Source of the DNA: Hyalangium ruber
GTDB lineage: Bacteria > Myxococcota > Myxococcia > Myxococcales > Myxococcaceae
Direction: 5' to 3'
DNA: 64,000 nt
Assembly (NCBI RefSeq): GCF_034259325.1
Contig: NZ_JAXIVS010000002.1
Location: 868,001-932,000, forward strand
Positions 43,421 to 51,040 of the stretch are shown one piece after another; the first letter of the stretch is position 1; each line of letters opens with the position of its first letter. The notes beneath the pieces are model-generated. The model was not told the origin of the DNA. It made no database searches and was given only the letters and a program-made list of their open reading frames with translations. The position numbers and the translations under genes are program-made.

Positions 43421-44227
43421 ATGACGACCCTGTATTGCCATGTCGCCACCACACAGCGCCAGTTGGACGACGCCCTGCGCGTCCGCTGGGCTGTCTTCGG
43501 AGAGGAGTTGCGCCTCATCGATGGACCGGGGCCCGCCGTGCCCCGGGAGGTGAACTGCTTCGACACCCTGGAGACGACTGTGCATCTCGTCGTCTACGCG
43601 GACCATCAGCCGGTGGCCACCACGCGCCTCTTGCTGCCCAACTCCGAGGTGGCCCACGCCATGGATGGGCGGTTGGGCATCGACCTGGAGCAGAAGCTCG
43701 ACCTGTCGGGCGTGGGAGGTCCCGGCCTCTGCTTCGCGGAGAGCACCCGCTTCTGCATCCTCAAGCCGTGGCGCAACTCGGAGGTGCTCTTGCGCTTGCA
43801 GGCCGGCCTCTACCAGGAGAGCTGGCGCCGGGGCGTGACGCATTGGATTGCCTCCGCCAACACGGAGACGGACTCGGTCGAGGATGTACACGTGCTCTAC
43901 CGGGTGGCAGCCCACCAGGGACTGGTGAGCCACCGCTGGAGAGTCCTGGGTCGCGCCTCCTCGAAGCCTCCCGCCATCGCCACCGCGCCCCTCTACACGC
44001 CCGCGGAGCGGGCCCGCGCCCGGCACGGGCTGCTCGAGGGCCTGCGGCTGCCTCGGACGCTCTCGCTGTTCGCCCACAAGATGGGCGCGCGCTTCATCGG
44101 CGAGCCGATCTACGACGCGCACTTCCGCCGCTTCTCGATGCCGCTGGTCGCCGCGCTGGCTGAGATTCCGAGCAGCACCCTGACGATGTTCTCCGCCGTG
44201 GAGTCGGGCGCGCACTCCGCCGTCTGA
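43421..44227 (+). CDS. FeeM-like N-acyl amino acid synthase / LuxI-type GNAT fold
   Basis: 268 residues from ATG 43421, with AAGGAGAGG about 6 bases upstream. The N-terminal half looks like autoinducer-synthase-type acyltransferases: LRVRWAVFGEELRLIDG, CFDTLETTVHLVVYADHQPVATTRLLLP, CFAESTRFCILKPWRNSEV. FeeM-like enzymes join a fatty acyl group from acyl-ACP to an amino acid. No LuxR-type AHL receptor is adjacent, though a LuxR-HTH protein lies at 46566. The downstream neighbour is a diiron-type oxidase, suggesting a short pathway that makes and then modifies an acylated metabolite (inference). Confidence 0.75.
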   Translation: MTTLYCHVATTQRQLDDALRVRWAVFGEELRLIDGPGPAVPREVNCFDTLETTVHLVVYADHQPVATTRLLLPNSEVAHAMDGRLGIDLEQKLDLSGVGGPGLCFAESTRFCILKPWRNSEVLLRLQAGLYQESWRRGVTHWIASANTETDSVEDVHVLYRVAAHQGLVSHRWRVLGRASSKPPAIATAPLYTPAERARARHGLLEGLRLPRTLSLFAHKMGARFIGEPIYDAHFRRFSMPLVAALAEIPSSTLTMFSAVESGAHSAV

Positions 44228-44300
44228 CCCGGGCACCTTTCCCCTTCACCTCTCACTCGCACCACCGGGACTCCCCAAGGGCCCCGCACAGGAGACGTAC

Positions 44301-44987
44301 ATGAACACGCGGACGCAGACGCAGACGGGCTGGACGGACATGCTGGAGCAGGAGGCGCGCACGCTGCTGGAGGAGCTGGATGCCCAGCCGGAGGCGCGAC
44401 GCCTCTTCCACGGCACCATCGACACGGAGGGCTACACGGCCTGGCTGGCCCAGACGTACCACTACGTGCGGTGGACGACGCCGCTGCTGGAGCGCGCGGG
44501 CCGGAGGATGAAGCGGCTGGGGCAGCACCCGGCGCTGGCCGAGCTGCTCTTGCACAAGGCGGCGGAGGAGCGAGGCCACGAGCGGTGGCTGCTGGCGGAC
44601 CTGAAGAACCTCGGGAGGAACCCCGAGGAGGTAGAGCGCACCGAGCCGTGCCCCGCGGTGGTCGCCTACGTGGCGTGGAACCGCTTCACCTCGGAGGCCG
44701 GCTCGCCCACCGCCTTCCTCGGCACGGCGTATGTGTTGGAGTACCTCTCCGTGTACCGCGCGGGCGCGGCGGTGGAGCAGCTGCTCGAGCGCGGCGCCAT
44801 TCCCAACATCCACAAGGCCGTCACCTTCCTGCGCGGGCACGCGGGAGAGGACATCTCCCACGTGGCCGAGCTCAACACGGTGCTGCTCGCGCTCACCGAG
44901 CCGAGCGAGCAGGCGGCCATCCTGCTCTCGGCCCGCGCCACGCGCGCGCTCTACCTGGGCCTCTTCCCAGGCGAGAGCGCCCGGTAG
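44301..44987 (+). CDS. heme-oxygenase-like diiron oxidase (HDO) family protein
   Basis: 228 residues from ATG 44301 with AGGAGA about 5 bases upstream. An all-helical TenA/PqqC/heme-oxygenase-like fold: QTYHYVRWTTPLL, LLHKAAEERGHERWLLADL, TAYVLEYLSVYRAGA and RGHAGEDISHVAEL place Glu and His residues where HDO enzymes bind two irons. HDO members oxidise fatty acids or amino-acid-derived substrates. It follows the FeeM-like gene by 73 bp, so the two probably share a substrate or product. Confidence 0.78.
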   Translation: MNTRTQTQTGWTDMLEQEARTLLEELDAQPEARRLFHGTIDTEGYTAWLAQTYHYVRWTTPLLERAGRRMKRLGQHPALAELLLHKAAEERGHERWLLADLKNLGRNPEEVERTEPCPAVVAYVAWNRFTSEAGSPTAFLGTAYVLEYLSVYRAGAAVEQLLERGAIPNIHKAVTFLRGHAGEDISHVAELNTVLLALTEPSEQAAILLSARATRALYLGLFPGESAR

Positions 44988-45099
44988 GGTGCCTCCAAAG
45001 TGGTACTGCCCCGGTGCCTACCAGCGTCTACAAAAAGAGCATCCGTTGCCCCGCCATCTGGCGTGGGCCACGGGCTCCGAAGGCAGGGGCGAGGCCACC

Positions 45100-46533
45100 A
45101 TGGGCACCTACCGACTCATCCAGAAGCTGGCCACGGGGGGCATGGCCGAGGTCTTCCTGGGCAAGGTGGTGGGTGTCGAAGGCTTCGAGAAGCCCGTGGC
45201 CATCAAGCGCATCCTGCCCGCCTACGCCCAGGACTCCGCCTTCGTGGAGCTCTTCCTGCGCGAGGCGCGGCTGTCGGTGGTGCTCCAGCACGCGAACCTG
45301 GTGCAGGTGCTGGACCTGGGCATCAGCCAAGGCCAGTACCACATGGTCCTGGAGTTCGTGGATGGAGAGAACCTGCGCGCGCTGCTCGCGGCCGCACGCT
45401 CGCGCAGGGCCTGCCTGGGGCTGCGAGAAGTGTGCCTCATCGTCCAGCAGGTGGCGGACGCGCTGGCCCATGCGCATTCCCGCACGGATGCGTTCGGCGC
45501 TTCGCTCGACATCGTCCATCGGGACATCAACCCTTCCAACGTCATGGTGAGCCGCAATGGCGAGGTGAAGCTCACCGACTTTGGCATCGCCGGCCTCACC
45601 CACGCGTCCCTCGGCGCACGCGCTGGAGCCCTGCGGGGAAAGATCCGCTATCTGTCGCCCGAACAGGCACGGAGCGAGCCAGTGGATCAGCGAAGCGACT
45701 TGTTCCTGCTGGGGCTGCTGCTCTACGAACTGCTCGCCGGCAGGCAGTTGTTGGACGGCACGGAGCGGCAGGTCCTTCACCAGCTGGGCAGCTTCAACGA
45801 ACGGACCCTGGAACCCATCCCTGGAGTGCCGACGGCACTGTGGCTCATCCTCACACGCGCCCTGAGCGCCTCGCTCGACAACCGTTTCAGCACCGCTCGG
45901 GAGTTCTCCGAGGCGCTGCAGGACTTCCTCTTCCATCACCGCCTCCGGGTAAGCCAGTACGACATCGCCTCCCTTTTCGCGCGGCTCCTCCCGGAGCGCC
46001 GCTCACCGTTGGAGCAACTGCACCGCACCGCGGGCGAGGAGCTCTGCCTGAACGAGAGCGCACCTCGCGCCCGCCCGGTCTTTCCTCCAGGGCTGCGGCT
46101 GCGGCAACCCGCGCCCTCCCTGTCAGCTCCTGAGCGCGGCGCGGAGCGAATGGTGTTCGCTGATGACCTGCTCCACGCGCTCTCCGAGCAGACGGGCCTT
46201 CCCCACATCACCGAAGAGAAGCTGCAGCGGATGCCCGTCCCGGAAGAGCTGATCCGGGTGGTGCCTTTGGCGCTATGCGAGCGACTGTGCGCGGTGCCGC
46301 TGATGCAGTGGGGGCAGGCGCTCTACTGCGCGGTGTTGGACGCGCGCGACCAGCCGGTGCTCGAGGCGCTCAGACAAGCCTCTCGCTCAGGCACCGCGTA
46401 CGGCATGTTCGCCACGGAGAGCGCCATCCGCCGCGCCATCCGCCGCTTCTATGGCCTGCCAGAGAACGAGGCAGGCACGCTCGAACCCTCGCTCCTGCGC
46501 GAGCGCCTCCTCCGGCTCACGGAGGGTCAATGA
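45100..46533 (+). CDS. Ser/Thr protein kinase fused to a partial MshEN (T2SSE N) domain
   Basis: 477 residues from ATG 45100, with GAGG about 6 bases upstream. The kinase domain has the P-loop LATGGMAEVFLGK, VAIKR lysine, HRDINPSNVM (about 140), DFG (about 160) and a normal activation segment (IRYLSPEQARS). It has no TM helix, so it is soluble. Residues about 347-457 match MshEN: LLHALSEQTGLPHI, LIRVVPLALCERLCAVPL, YCAVLDARDQPVLEALR, ATESAIRRAIRRFYG. The N-terminal c-di-GMP-binding segment of MshEN (RLGxxL...) is not visible, so nucleotide binding is doubtful. In type II secretion and pilus ATPases this domain docks to the platform. Confidence 0.88.
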   Translation: MGTYRLIQKLATGGMAEVFLGKVVGVEGFEKPVAIKRILPAYAQDSAFVELFLREARLSVVLQHANLVQVLDLGISQGQYHMVLEFVDGENLRALLAAARSRRACLGLREVCLIVQQVADALAHAHSRTDAFGASLDIVHRDINPSNVMVSRNGEVKLTDFGIAGLTHASLGARAGALRGKIRYLSPEQARSEPVDQRSDLFLLGLLLYELLAGRQLLDGTERQVLHQLGSFNERTLEPIPGVPTALWLILTRALSASLDNRFSTAREFSEALQDFLFHHRLRVSQYDIASLFARLLPERRSPLEQLHRTAGEELCLNESAPRARPVFPPGLRLRQPAPSLSAPERGAERMVFADDLLHALSEQTGLPHITEEKLQRMPVPEELIRVVPLALCERLCAVPLMQWGQALYCAVLDARDQPVLEALRQASRSGTAYGMFATESAIRRAIRRFYGLPENEAGTLEPSLLRERLLRLTEGQ

Positions 46534-46565
46534 CTCTCCAGCCCTCCCCGACTCATGACACGGGC

Positions 46566-47696
46566 TTACGTCTTATCCAGCCGGGTGGCCATGCTCTGCA
46601 CCATGGCCCGCGTGTCCGCACCCAGCTTGTCGAAGATGCGCTGCAGGTGCTTCTTCACCGTGGACTCCGTGCATCCCAGGTCCTCCGCGATGGTCAGGTT
46701 GCCCCAGCCCTTCAGCAGGCGCTCGACAACCTGCAGCTCCCGCCGGGTGAGCCGCCCTTGCCAGACTTTCGGCACCGGCACCGCGTCGGGGATCTCTTGC
46801 AGCATCAATGTCCACAAACGCCGACCGTTCGCCGCCAACAAGGGAATGAACGTCACCCGCAGCGACCGGCCCTCGTTCTCGCGCTCCCACACCTCTTGCT
46901 GGGATCCGACGGGCGCCACGCTGCCCGCAAGCTGCCTCAGGCGCTCCACCAACGGCTTGGGCAGCAGTCCCTCGAACTCGCTCGGAGCAAACCACCGCTC
47001 CAGCAGCTCCGTGACTCCGTCCGTGCGCATCATCTCCGTGGCGGGCTCCACCATCACCAGGGTCTTGGAGGAACTCCTGCTCAAGAGCTGCTCCAACACC
47101 CACCTTCGCTGGTGGGCCTCCATCAGCTGGCGCTGCGTCTCTCCCATCTGGCGTTGCACCTCCCCCATCATCCGGCAGTTGCGCACGGTGCTCGCCAGCA
47201 GCGACGCCAGCCGTTGCAACACCGCTCTTTCTCTATCCGAGAAGGGCGTGGGTCGACCTCGATACAGCATGAAGCCGCTGTGCCAGTCCTGATCGACCTG
47301 CAGCATCACCGCCATCATGTGCTCCGGCGGCATCCCCAGCTCATGGCTGCGCTGGCAGAAGGCGCTGCGCTTCAACTGCTCGCTGGAAACCATCTCCGTG
47401 TCCCGCAGCACCACGTTGGGCTGCTTGGCCATCGTGTGCCGAACGAAGTCCTCCGACGCCACCTCGCCGTAGTGCGCGAAGAACTCGGCCGGCATCTCCG
47501 CCACCAACCATTCATATTCGGTGGGGCTGCCTGGCTTGGGAATGCATATCGCCGCGTGGTCCGCCGCCAGCATCCGGGAGATGACCCCATACGCTCGCTT
47601 GAGCACCACCGACAAATCAAACGAGCCCATCAATGCCTCCATCAACATGAACGTCAGGTCTTGCTCAGCAGCGTCGAGGCTCAGCGAACTGGCCAT
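46566..47696 (-). CDS. GAF-like/LuxR-HTH transcriptional regulator
   Basis: 376 residues from ATG 47696 with GGAGG about 6 bases upstream. The N-terminal ~170 residues have a GAF-like sensor pattern (VLKRAYGVISRMLAADHAAI, MMAVMLQVDQDWHSGFMLY). A middle region reads like a second PAS-like module. The C-terminal LuxR/GerE helix-turn-helix reads LTRRELQVVERLLKGW, LTIAEDLGCTESTVKKHLQ, RIFDKLGA. It lies head-out from an intergenic region with two strong palindromes, possible autoregulatory sites. It converges on the kinase-MshEN gene. Confidence 0.9.
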   Translation of the reverse strand: MASSLSLDAAEQDLTFMLMEALMGSFDLSVVLKRAYGVISRMLAADHAAICIPKPGSPTEYEWLVAEMPAEFFAHYGEVASEDFVRHTMAKQPNVVLRDTEMVSSEQLKRSAFCQRSHELGMPPEHMMAVMLQVDQDWHSGFMLYRGRPTPFSDRERAVLQRLASLLASTVRNCRMMGEVQRQMGETQRQLMEAHQRRWVLEQLLSRSSSKTLVMVEPATEMMRTDGVTELLERWFAPSEFEGLLPKPLVERLRQLAGSVAPVGSQQEVWERENEGRSLRVTFIPLLAANGRRLWTLMLQEIPDAVPVPKVWQGRLTRRELQVVERLLKGWGNLTIAEDLGCTESTVKKHLQRIFDKLGADTRAMVQSMATRLDKT

Positions 47697-47805
47697 GGAG
47701 CACCTCCCCTCCCAGGCCTCGTTTCGTGAGCCCGGGTGAACACCCCGGGATGTGGTTGACTGTCACACCTGCAAACATTAGCAAGCCTAACAGGTTGGGT
47801 CCCCG

Positions 47806-47828
47806 GAGATTACCTCTTAGGTAATCTC
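47806..47828. promoter_or_regulatory. perfect palindrome, candidate operator 1
   Basis: GAGATTACCT (47806-47815), CTT spacer, AGGTAATCTC (47819-47828): 10-bp arms with no mismatch. It lies 110 bp upstream of the LuxR-HTH gene. Perfect AT-containing symmetry in such GC-rich DNA suggests a protein-binding site. Confidence 0.55.
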
Positions 47829-47854
47829 AATCAGTGTTCAGGAGTAGAGGGTCG

Positions 47855-47876
47855 CTGTACCACTTGAGTGGTACAG
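47855..47876. promoter_or_regulatory. perfect palindrome, candidate operator 2
   Basis: CTGTACCACT, TG centre, AGTGGTACAG: 10-bp arms, no mismatch, about 48 bp from the centre of operator 1. Its size and symmetry resemble a 20-bp lux-box-like site, so the adjacent LuxR-HTH protein is a candidate binder, though it need not be. Confidence 0.55.
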
Positions 47877-48151
47877 ACCGAGGGTGTCCTGATGGGTAGG
47901 GTTGCTCATGCCTCTGCAACGGAGGCTTCGGTGGCCGCCACACACAAGGGAAGGCGACTATCGGGTATGTCATTTCGGACCCCGACCCGAAAAGGCATAA
48001 CAAACCGGAGCGGCGGGTCGGGCCGAGGGATCCCGGCCCGCCGCTTCACTTGACGCGGGGGGCGAGGGAAGGCCACGTTCGGCTCCCTGCTCCCAGCGCT
48101 CCTCCCGGACCCCGAGGTACGCTAGGGGGACCTGTGGAGGAGACGCCGAGA
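47877..48151 (+). other. structured intergenic region, possible small RNA
   Basis: 275 bp with no convincing gene. A 61-codon frame at 47868-48053 has no RBS and atypical composition. It holds a smaller hairpin (TTTCGG/CCGAAA, 47973-47992) and a strong stem at 48009-48045. A terminator-like stem here, with the neighbouring genes diverging away on both sides, would fit an unannotated short + strand transcript (inference). Confidence 0.35.
48009..48045 (+). terminator. strong GC hairpin
   Basis: AGCGGCGGGTCGGG (48009-48022) pairs with 48032-48045 over 14 bp including one T-G pair, with a 9-nt loop. No T-run follows. It is too far upstream of the gene at 48152 to be its own leader stop, so it may end a short intergenic transcript. 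Confidence 0.45.
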
Positions 48152-49273
48152 ATGAGCCAGCGCGGCCCGCGGATGTTCCTGTTGCTGTGCCTCTTGCTGG
48201 GGGGCCATGCCCTGGCGCAGAGCCCCACTCCCAAGGCGGCGCCGCCCAAGCCCTCCGCCGTCGACGAGAGCCTCGCGAAGCTGCGCAAGGCGGGAAAAGG
48301 TCCGCTCGCCGACCAGCTGCTCGCCGCCATCCAGTCGGCCCGGAAGCAGCGCGAGGCCCATGGCTTGGGGCACGTGCTGGTGGGTCGCGTGAAACTCGGG
48401 GGGGGTCCCGGGAAACTCGAACAGCTCAACAGCCAGGTGTCGCTCGTGGGCGAGGGCTGGTTCGTGACGCTGGTGGAGAACCTGAGGAACCCCGTTCCCT
48501 TGCGCCTGCACGGGTATGACGCGGTGGACATCTCCACCCAGGGCCTGCCCGCCGAGGAGCTCCTCTCCGTGGGCGAGGTGACGCTGCGTCCGCTGCCTCC
48601 CGAGAAGCTCGGCGCGGTGAGGGGCCGCGTGGTGGCCACCGACCCGAAAGCGCCCATCCAGGCCTACGCGTACATCACCGCCGGAGACCTCAACACGCCC
48701 TCGGGCACCATCAACGAGGACCGGCCCGCCGTGCGGCTGGACATCAAACAAGACAAGGATGGCGTGTTCCAGCTCAGCGGCCTCACCCCCCGCCCTGCGC
48801 GCTATGAGCTCTGGTTCAAGGCGCCCGACCACGTCGCCCAGAGCCGCGTGGTGCTCGCCGCCGCCGGCACCACCCAGAACCTGGGGGAGGTCCGCCTGGA
48901 GAAGCCTCGCCAGCTGCGCGTGCGCTATGTGCTGTCCACCACCCCGCCCCCCTTCGTCGACCAGCCGGTCCAGGAGGCCGTGGTGGACGGCGGCCAGCCC
49001 TTCAAGGCCGACCCGCAGATGCAGGGCGCCACGTTCGTCCTGCAGCAGCGCCCCGGAATCCAGCGGCTGCGGTTCCAGACACAGCCGGCGCGCCTGGGAC
49101 AGCTCGGCAAGGGCAAGCTGGAGGAGTTCCGCTTCGTGGACCCGAACACGGTGCAGTTCGTCTCGCCCTTCGAGGTCGGCTTCGACCCCTCTCGCGTCTA
49201 CCTGCTGGACCACCGCGCCGTGGGGCAGTGGGTGCTCTTCCAAGTCGAGCCGGTGACGGGCGAGGCGAAGTAG
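48152..49273 (+). CDS. secreted protein with carboxypeptidase-regulatory-like beta domains
   Basis: 373 residues from ATG 48152. A signal peptide (MFLLLCLLLGGHALAQ) is preceded by 7 residues. The mature part is rich in beta-strand patterns; the middle (GRVVATDPKAPIQAYAYITAG, FQLSGLTPRPARYELWFKA) resembles carboxypeptidase regulatory-like/CNA-B-like domains. No catalytic motif was seen. GGAGGAG lies about 9 bases upstream of the ATG. In-frame GTG extensions back to 48050 would run through the hairpin region and are not supported. Confidence 0.72.
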   Translation: MSQRGPRMFLLLCLLLGGHALAQSPTPKAAPPKPSAVDESLAKLRKAGKGPLADQLLAAIQSARKQREAHGLGHVLVGRVKLGGGPGKLEQLNSQVSLVGEGWFVTLVENLRNPVPLRLHGYDAVDISTQGLPAEELLSVGEVTLRPLPPEKLGAVRGRVVATDPKAPIQAYAYITAGDLNTPSGTINEDRPAVRLDIKQDKDGVFQLSGLTPRPARYELWFKAPDHVAQSRVVLAAAGTTQNLGEVRLEKPRQLRVRYVLSTTPPPFVDQPVQEAVVDGGQPFKADPQMQGATFVLQQRPGIQRLRFQTQPARLGQLGKGKLEEFRFVDPNTVQFVSPFEVGFDPSRVYLLDHRAVGQWVLFQVEPVTGEAK

Positions 49274-49282
49274 CGCCGGGGC

Positions 49283-50437
49283 TCAGGGCTCGCGCGGGCT
49301 CGCCACCGCGCGCCACGCCTGGGCCAGCGCCGTGGCCGCCGCGTCCACGTCCTCCGCCGTGGTGCCGTGGCCCAGCGTCAGCCGCACCGCGCCCAGCGCC
49401 TCCTCCGCGGGCAGCCCCATGGCCAGCAGCACCGCGGAGGCGCTCTCCCCGCCCTCGTGGCACGCCGAGCCCGTGGACGCCGCCACCTCCGGTGCTCCCG
49501 CCAGCACCGCGCTGCCTCGCGCGCCCGGGAAGCGCACGTTGAGGGTGTTGGGCAGCCGCTCCGTGAGGTGGCCGTTGAGCCGCATGCCGGGCACCTCCGC
49601 CTGCAGCCGCCACCACAGCCGCTCTCGCAACTCCAGCAGCGCCGCGCTCTCGCGCTCCAGCCTCCCGCGCTCCAGCTCGCACGCCGCGCCCAGGCCCACC
49701 ACATACGGCACGTTCTCGGTGCCCGGCCGCAGCCCGTGCTCCTGCCCGCCTCCCAGCGTGAAGGGCCGCAGCGGCGTACCCGTGCGCACGTAGAGCGCTC
49801 CCACGCCCTTGGGCGCGTACAGCTTGTGCCCCACCACCGTCAGCAGATCCACCCCGAGCCGGTCCACGTCCACCGGCACCTTGCCCACCGACTGCGCCGC
49901 GTCCGTGTGGACCCACGCGCCATACCGGCGGGCCTGGGCCGCCAGCTCCGCCACCGGCTGCAGCACGCCCGTCTCGTTGTTGGCGTGCATCAGCGACACC
50001 AGCGCCGTGTCCTCCCGCAGCGCCGCGGTGGCCTCCTCCACGCGCACCCGCCCCTCCGAGTCCACCCCCGTCCAGGACACTGCCCAGCCCTGGCGCTCCA
50101 GGTAGCGGCACGGCTGCACCGTGGCCGGGTGCTCGACGGTGGAGGTCAGCACGTGCCGCCGCTCCGGGCGGGCCTCGGCCGCGCCACGGATGGCCAGGTT
50201 GTTGGCCTCGGTGCCGCTGCCCGTGAAGAAGATCTCCTCGGCGCGCGCGCCCAGGAGCGCCGCAACCTGTGCCCGCGCCCGCTCCACCGCCTCGCGCGCG
50301 CGCCGGCCGTAGGGGTGTCCGCTCGACGGGTTGCCGAACTCCTCGCGCAGGAAGGGCAGCATCGCCTCCAGCACCTCGGCGGCCACCGGCGTGGTGGCGT
50401 TGAAGTCGAGGTAGATGGGTCGCTCGGGGCTCGGCAT
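49283..50437 (-). CDS. cysteine desulfurase (NifS/IscS-like)
   Basis: 384 residues. A type V PLP enzyme: YLDFNATTPVAAEV at the start, FTGSGTEANNLAIRG, MHANNETGVLQP, HTDAAQSVGKVPVD, GHKLYAPKGVGALYV (PLP lysine in HKLYAPKG), GTENVPYVVGLG, and the active-site cysteine in STGSACHEG. It provides sulfur from cysteine for Fe-S clusters or thiolation. No IscU or thiI-like gene is adjacent; the small carbonic-anhydrase-like gene 12 bp upstream on the same strand is the only likely operon partner. Confidence 0.93.
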   Translation of the reverse strand: MPSPERPIYLDFNATTPVAAEVLEAMLPFLREEFGNPSSGHPYGRRAREAVERARAQVAALLGARAEEIFFTGSGTEANNLAIRGAAEARPERRHVLTSTVEHPATVQPCRYLERQGWAVSWTGVDSEGRVRVEEATAALREDTALVSLMHANNETGVLQPVAELAAQARRYGAWVHTDAAQSVGKVPVDVDRLGVDLLTVVGHKLYAPKGVGALYVRTGTPLRPFTLGGGQEHGLRPGTENVPYVVGLGAACELERGRLERESAALLELRERLWWRLQAEVPGMRLNGHLTERLPNTLNVRFPGARGSAVLAGAPEVAASTGSACHEGGESASAVLLAMGLPAEEALGAVRLTLGHGTTAEDVDAAATALAQAWRAVASPREP

Positions 50438-50449
50438 GGCGGCGCGATG

Positions 50450-50908
50450 CTACGTGGAGGAGATGGGCTCGAAGTGGATCTTCTCGCCCTCGGGGCGGAC
50501 CCTATAGGTGTGGACGGTAAGGCCCGGGTACGCCTTCACGAGCTCCGCGGCGGCCTCCTGGAGGTCCTTGAGCTGCTGCTCGGCGATGAACTCCGCGCCC
50601 AGCGCGCCGTGGCGGGCCTTGTAGTAACCGCAGCCCTCGTGGGCCAGCAGCAGCACCTCCGCGATGTCGTGGCCCTTGATGAGGAAGTGGGCCGCGCGGG
50701 AGACGACATCGCTCTCCAGGTAGTCGGCGGACCAGCGGTTGAGCAGCCCTGGCCCCCCCGGCAGGGTGAGCGTGTCGATGCGCTCGTGCCCCAGGTGCTG
50801 CGCCAGCTCCTCCACCGCGTCCGTGAAGCGCCCGTCCGAGCAGTACACGGCGAGCACCGGGGGATGGCTGGCGTCGTAGGGGACCTTGGCGATGAAGGAC
50901 TTGGGCAT
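50450..50908 (-). CDS. mini beta-carbonic-anhydrase-like protein
   Basis: 152 residues from ATG 50908. Beta-CA signatures: AVYCSDGRFTDAVEEL contains the CxDxR motif (zinc Cys plus the Asp-Arg dyad), and LAHEGCGYYKAR has HxxC, the other two zinc ligands. It is shorter than the usual 190-220 residues and lacks a recognisable C-terminal extension. Whether it hydrates CO2 is uncertain; small relatives include non-CA zinc proteins. It is upstream of, and probably co-transcribed with, the cysteine desulfurase. Confidence 0.72.
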   Translation of the reverse strand: MPKSFIAKVPYDASHPPVLAVYCSDGRFTDAVEELAQHLGHERIDTLTLPGGPGLLNRWSADYLESDVVSRAAHFLIKGHDIAEVLLLAHEGCGYYKARHGALGAEFIAEQQLKDLQEAAAELVKAYPGLTVHTYRVRPEGEKIHFEPISST

Positions 50909-51040
50909 GGAGGACCAGCCTAGGCGCCCCCGTCGCCCCGCCCAAGGGGCAGGCGGCCAGCCGCGACTCTCGGGAGGCTTGCACCACCAGGTAGGTGCGC
51001 TGAGCACCCCTCCGTCCCCAGCTTCCCCGCATCCTTATAT

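Noticed and set aside
47868-48053. 61-codon + strand frame in the intergenic region
   Set aside because: Starts inside a palindrome, has no RBS, and its composition is unlike neighbouring genes.
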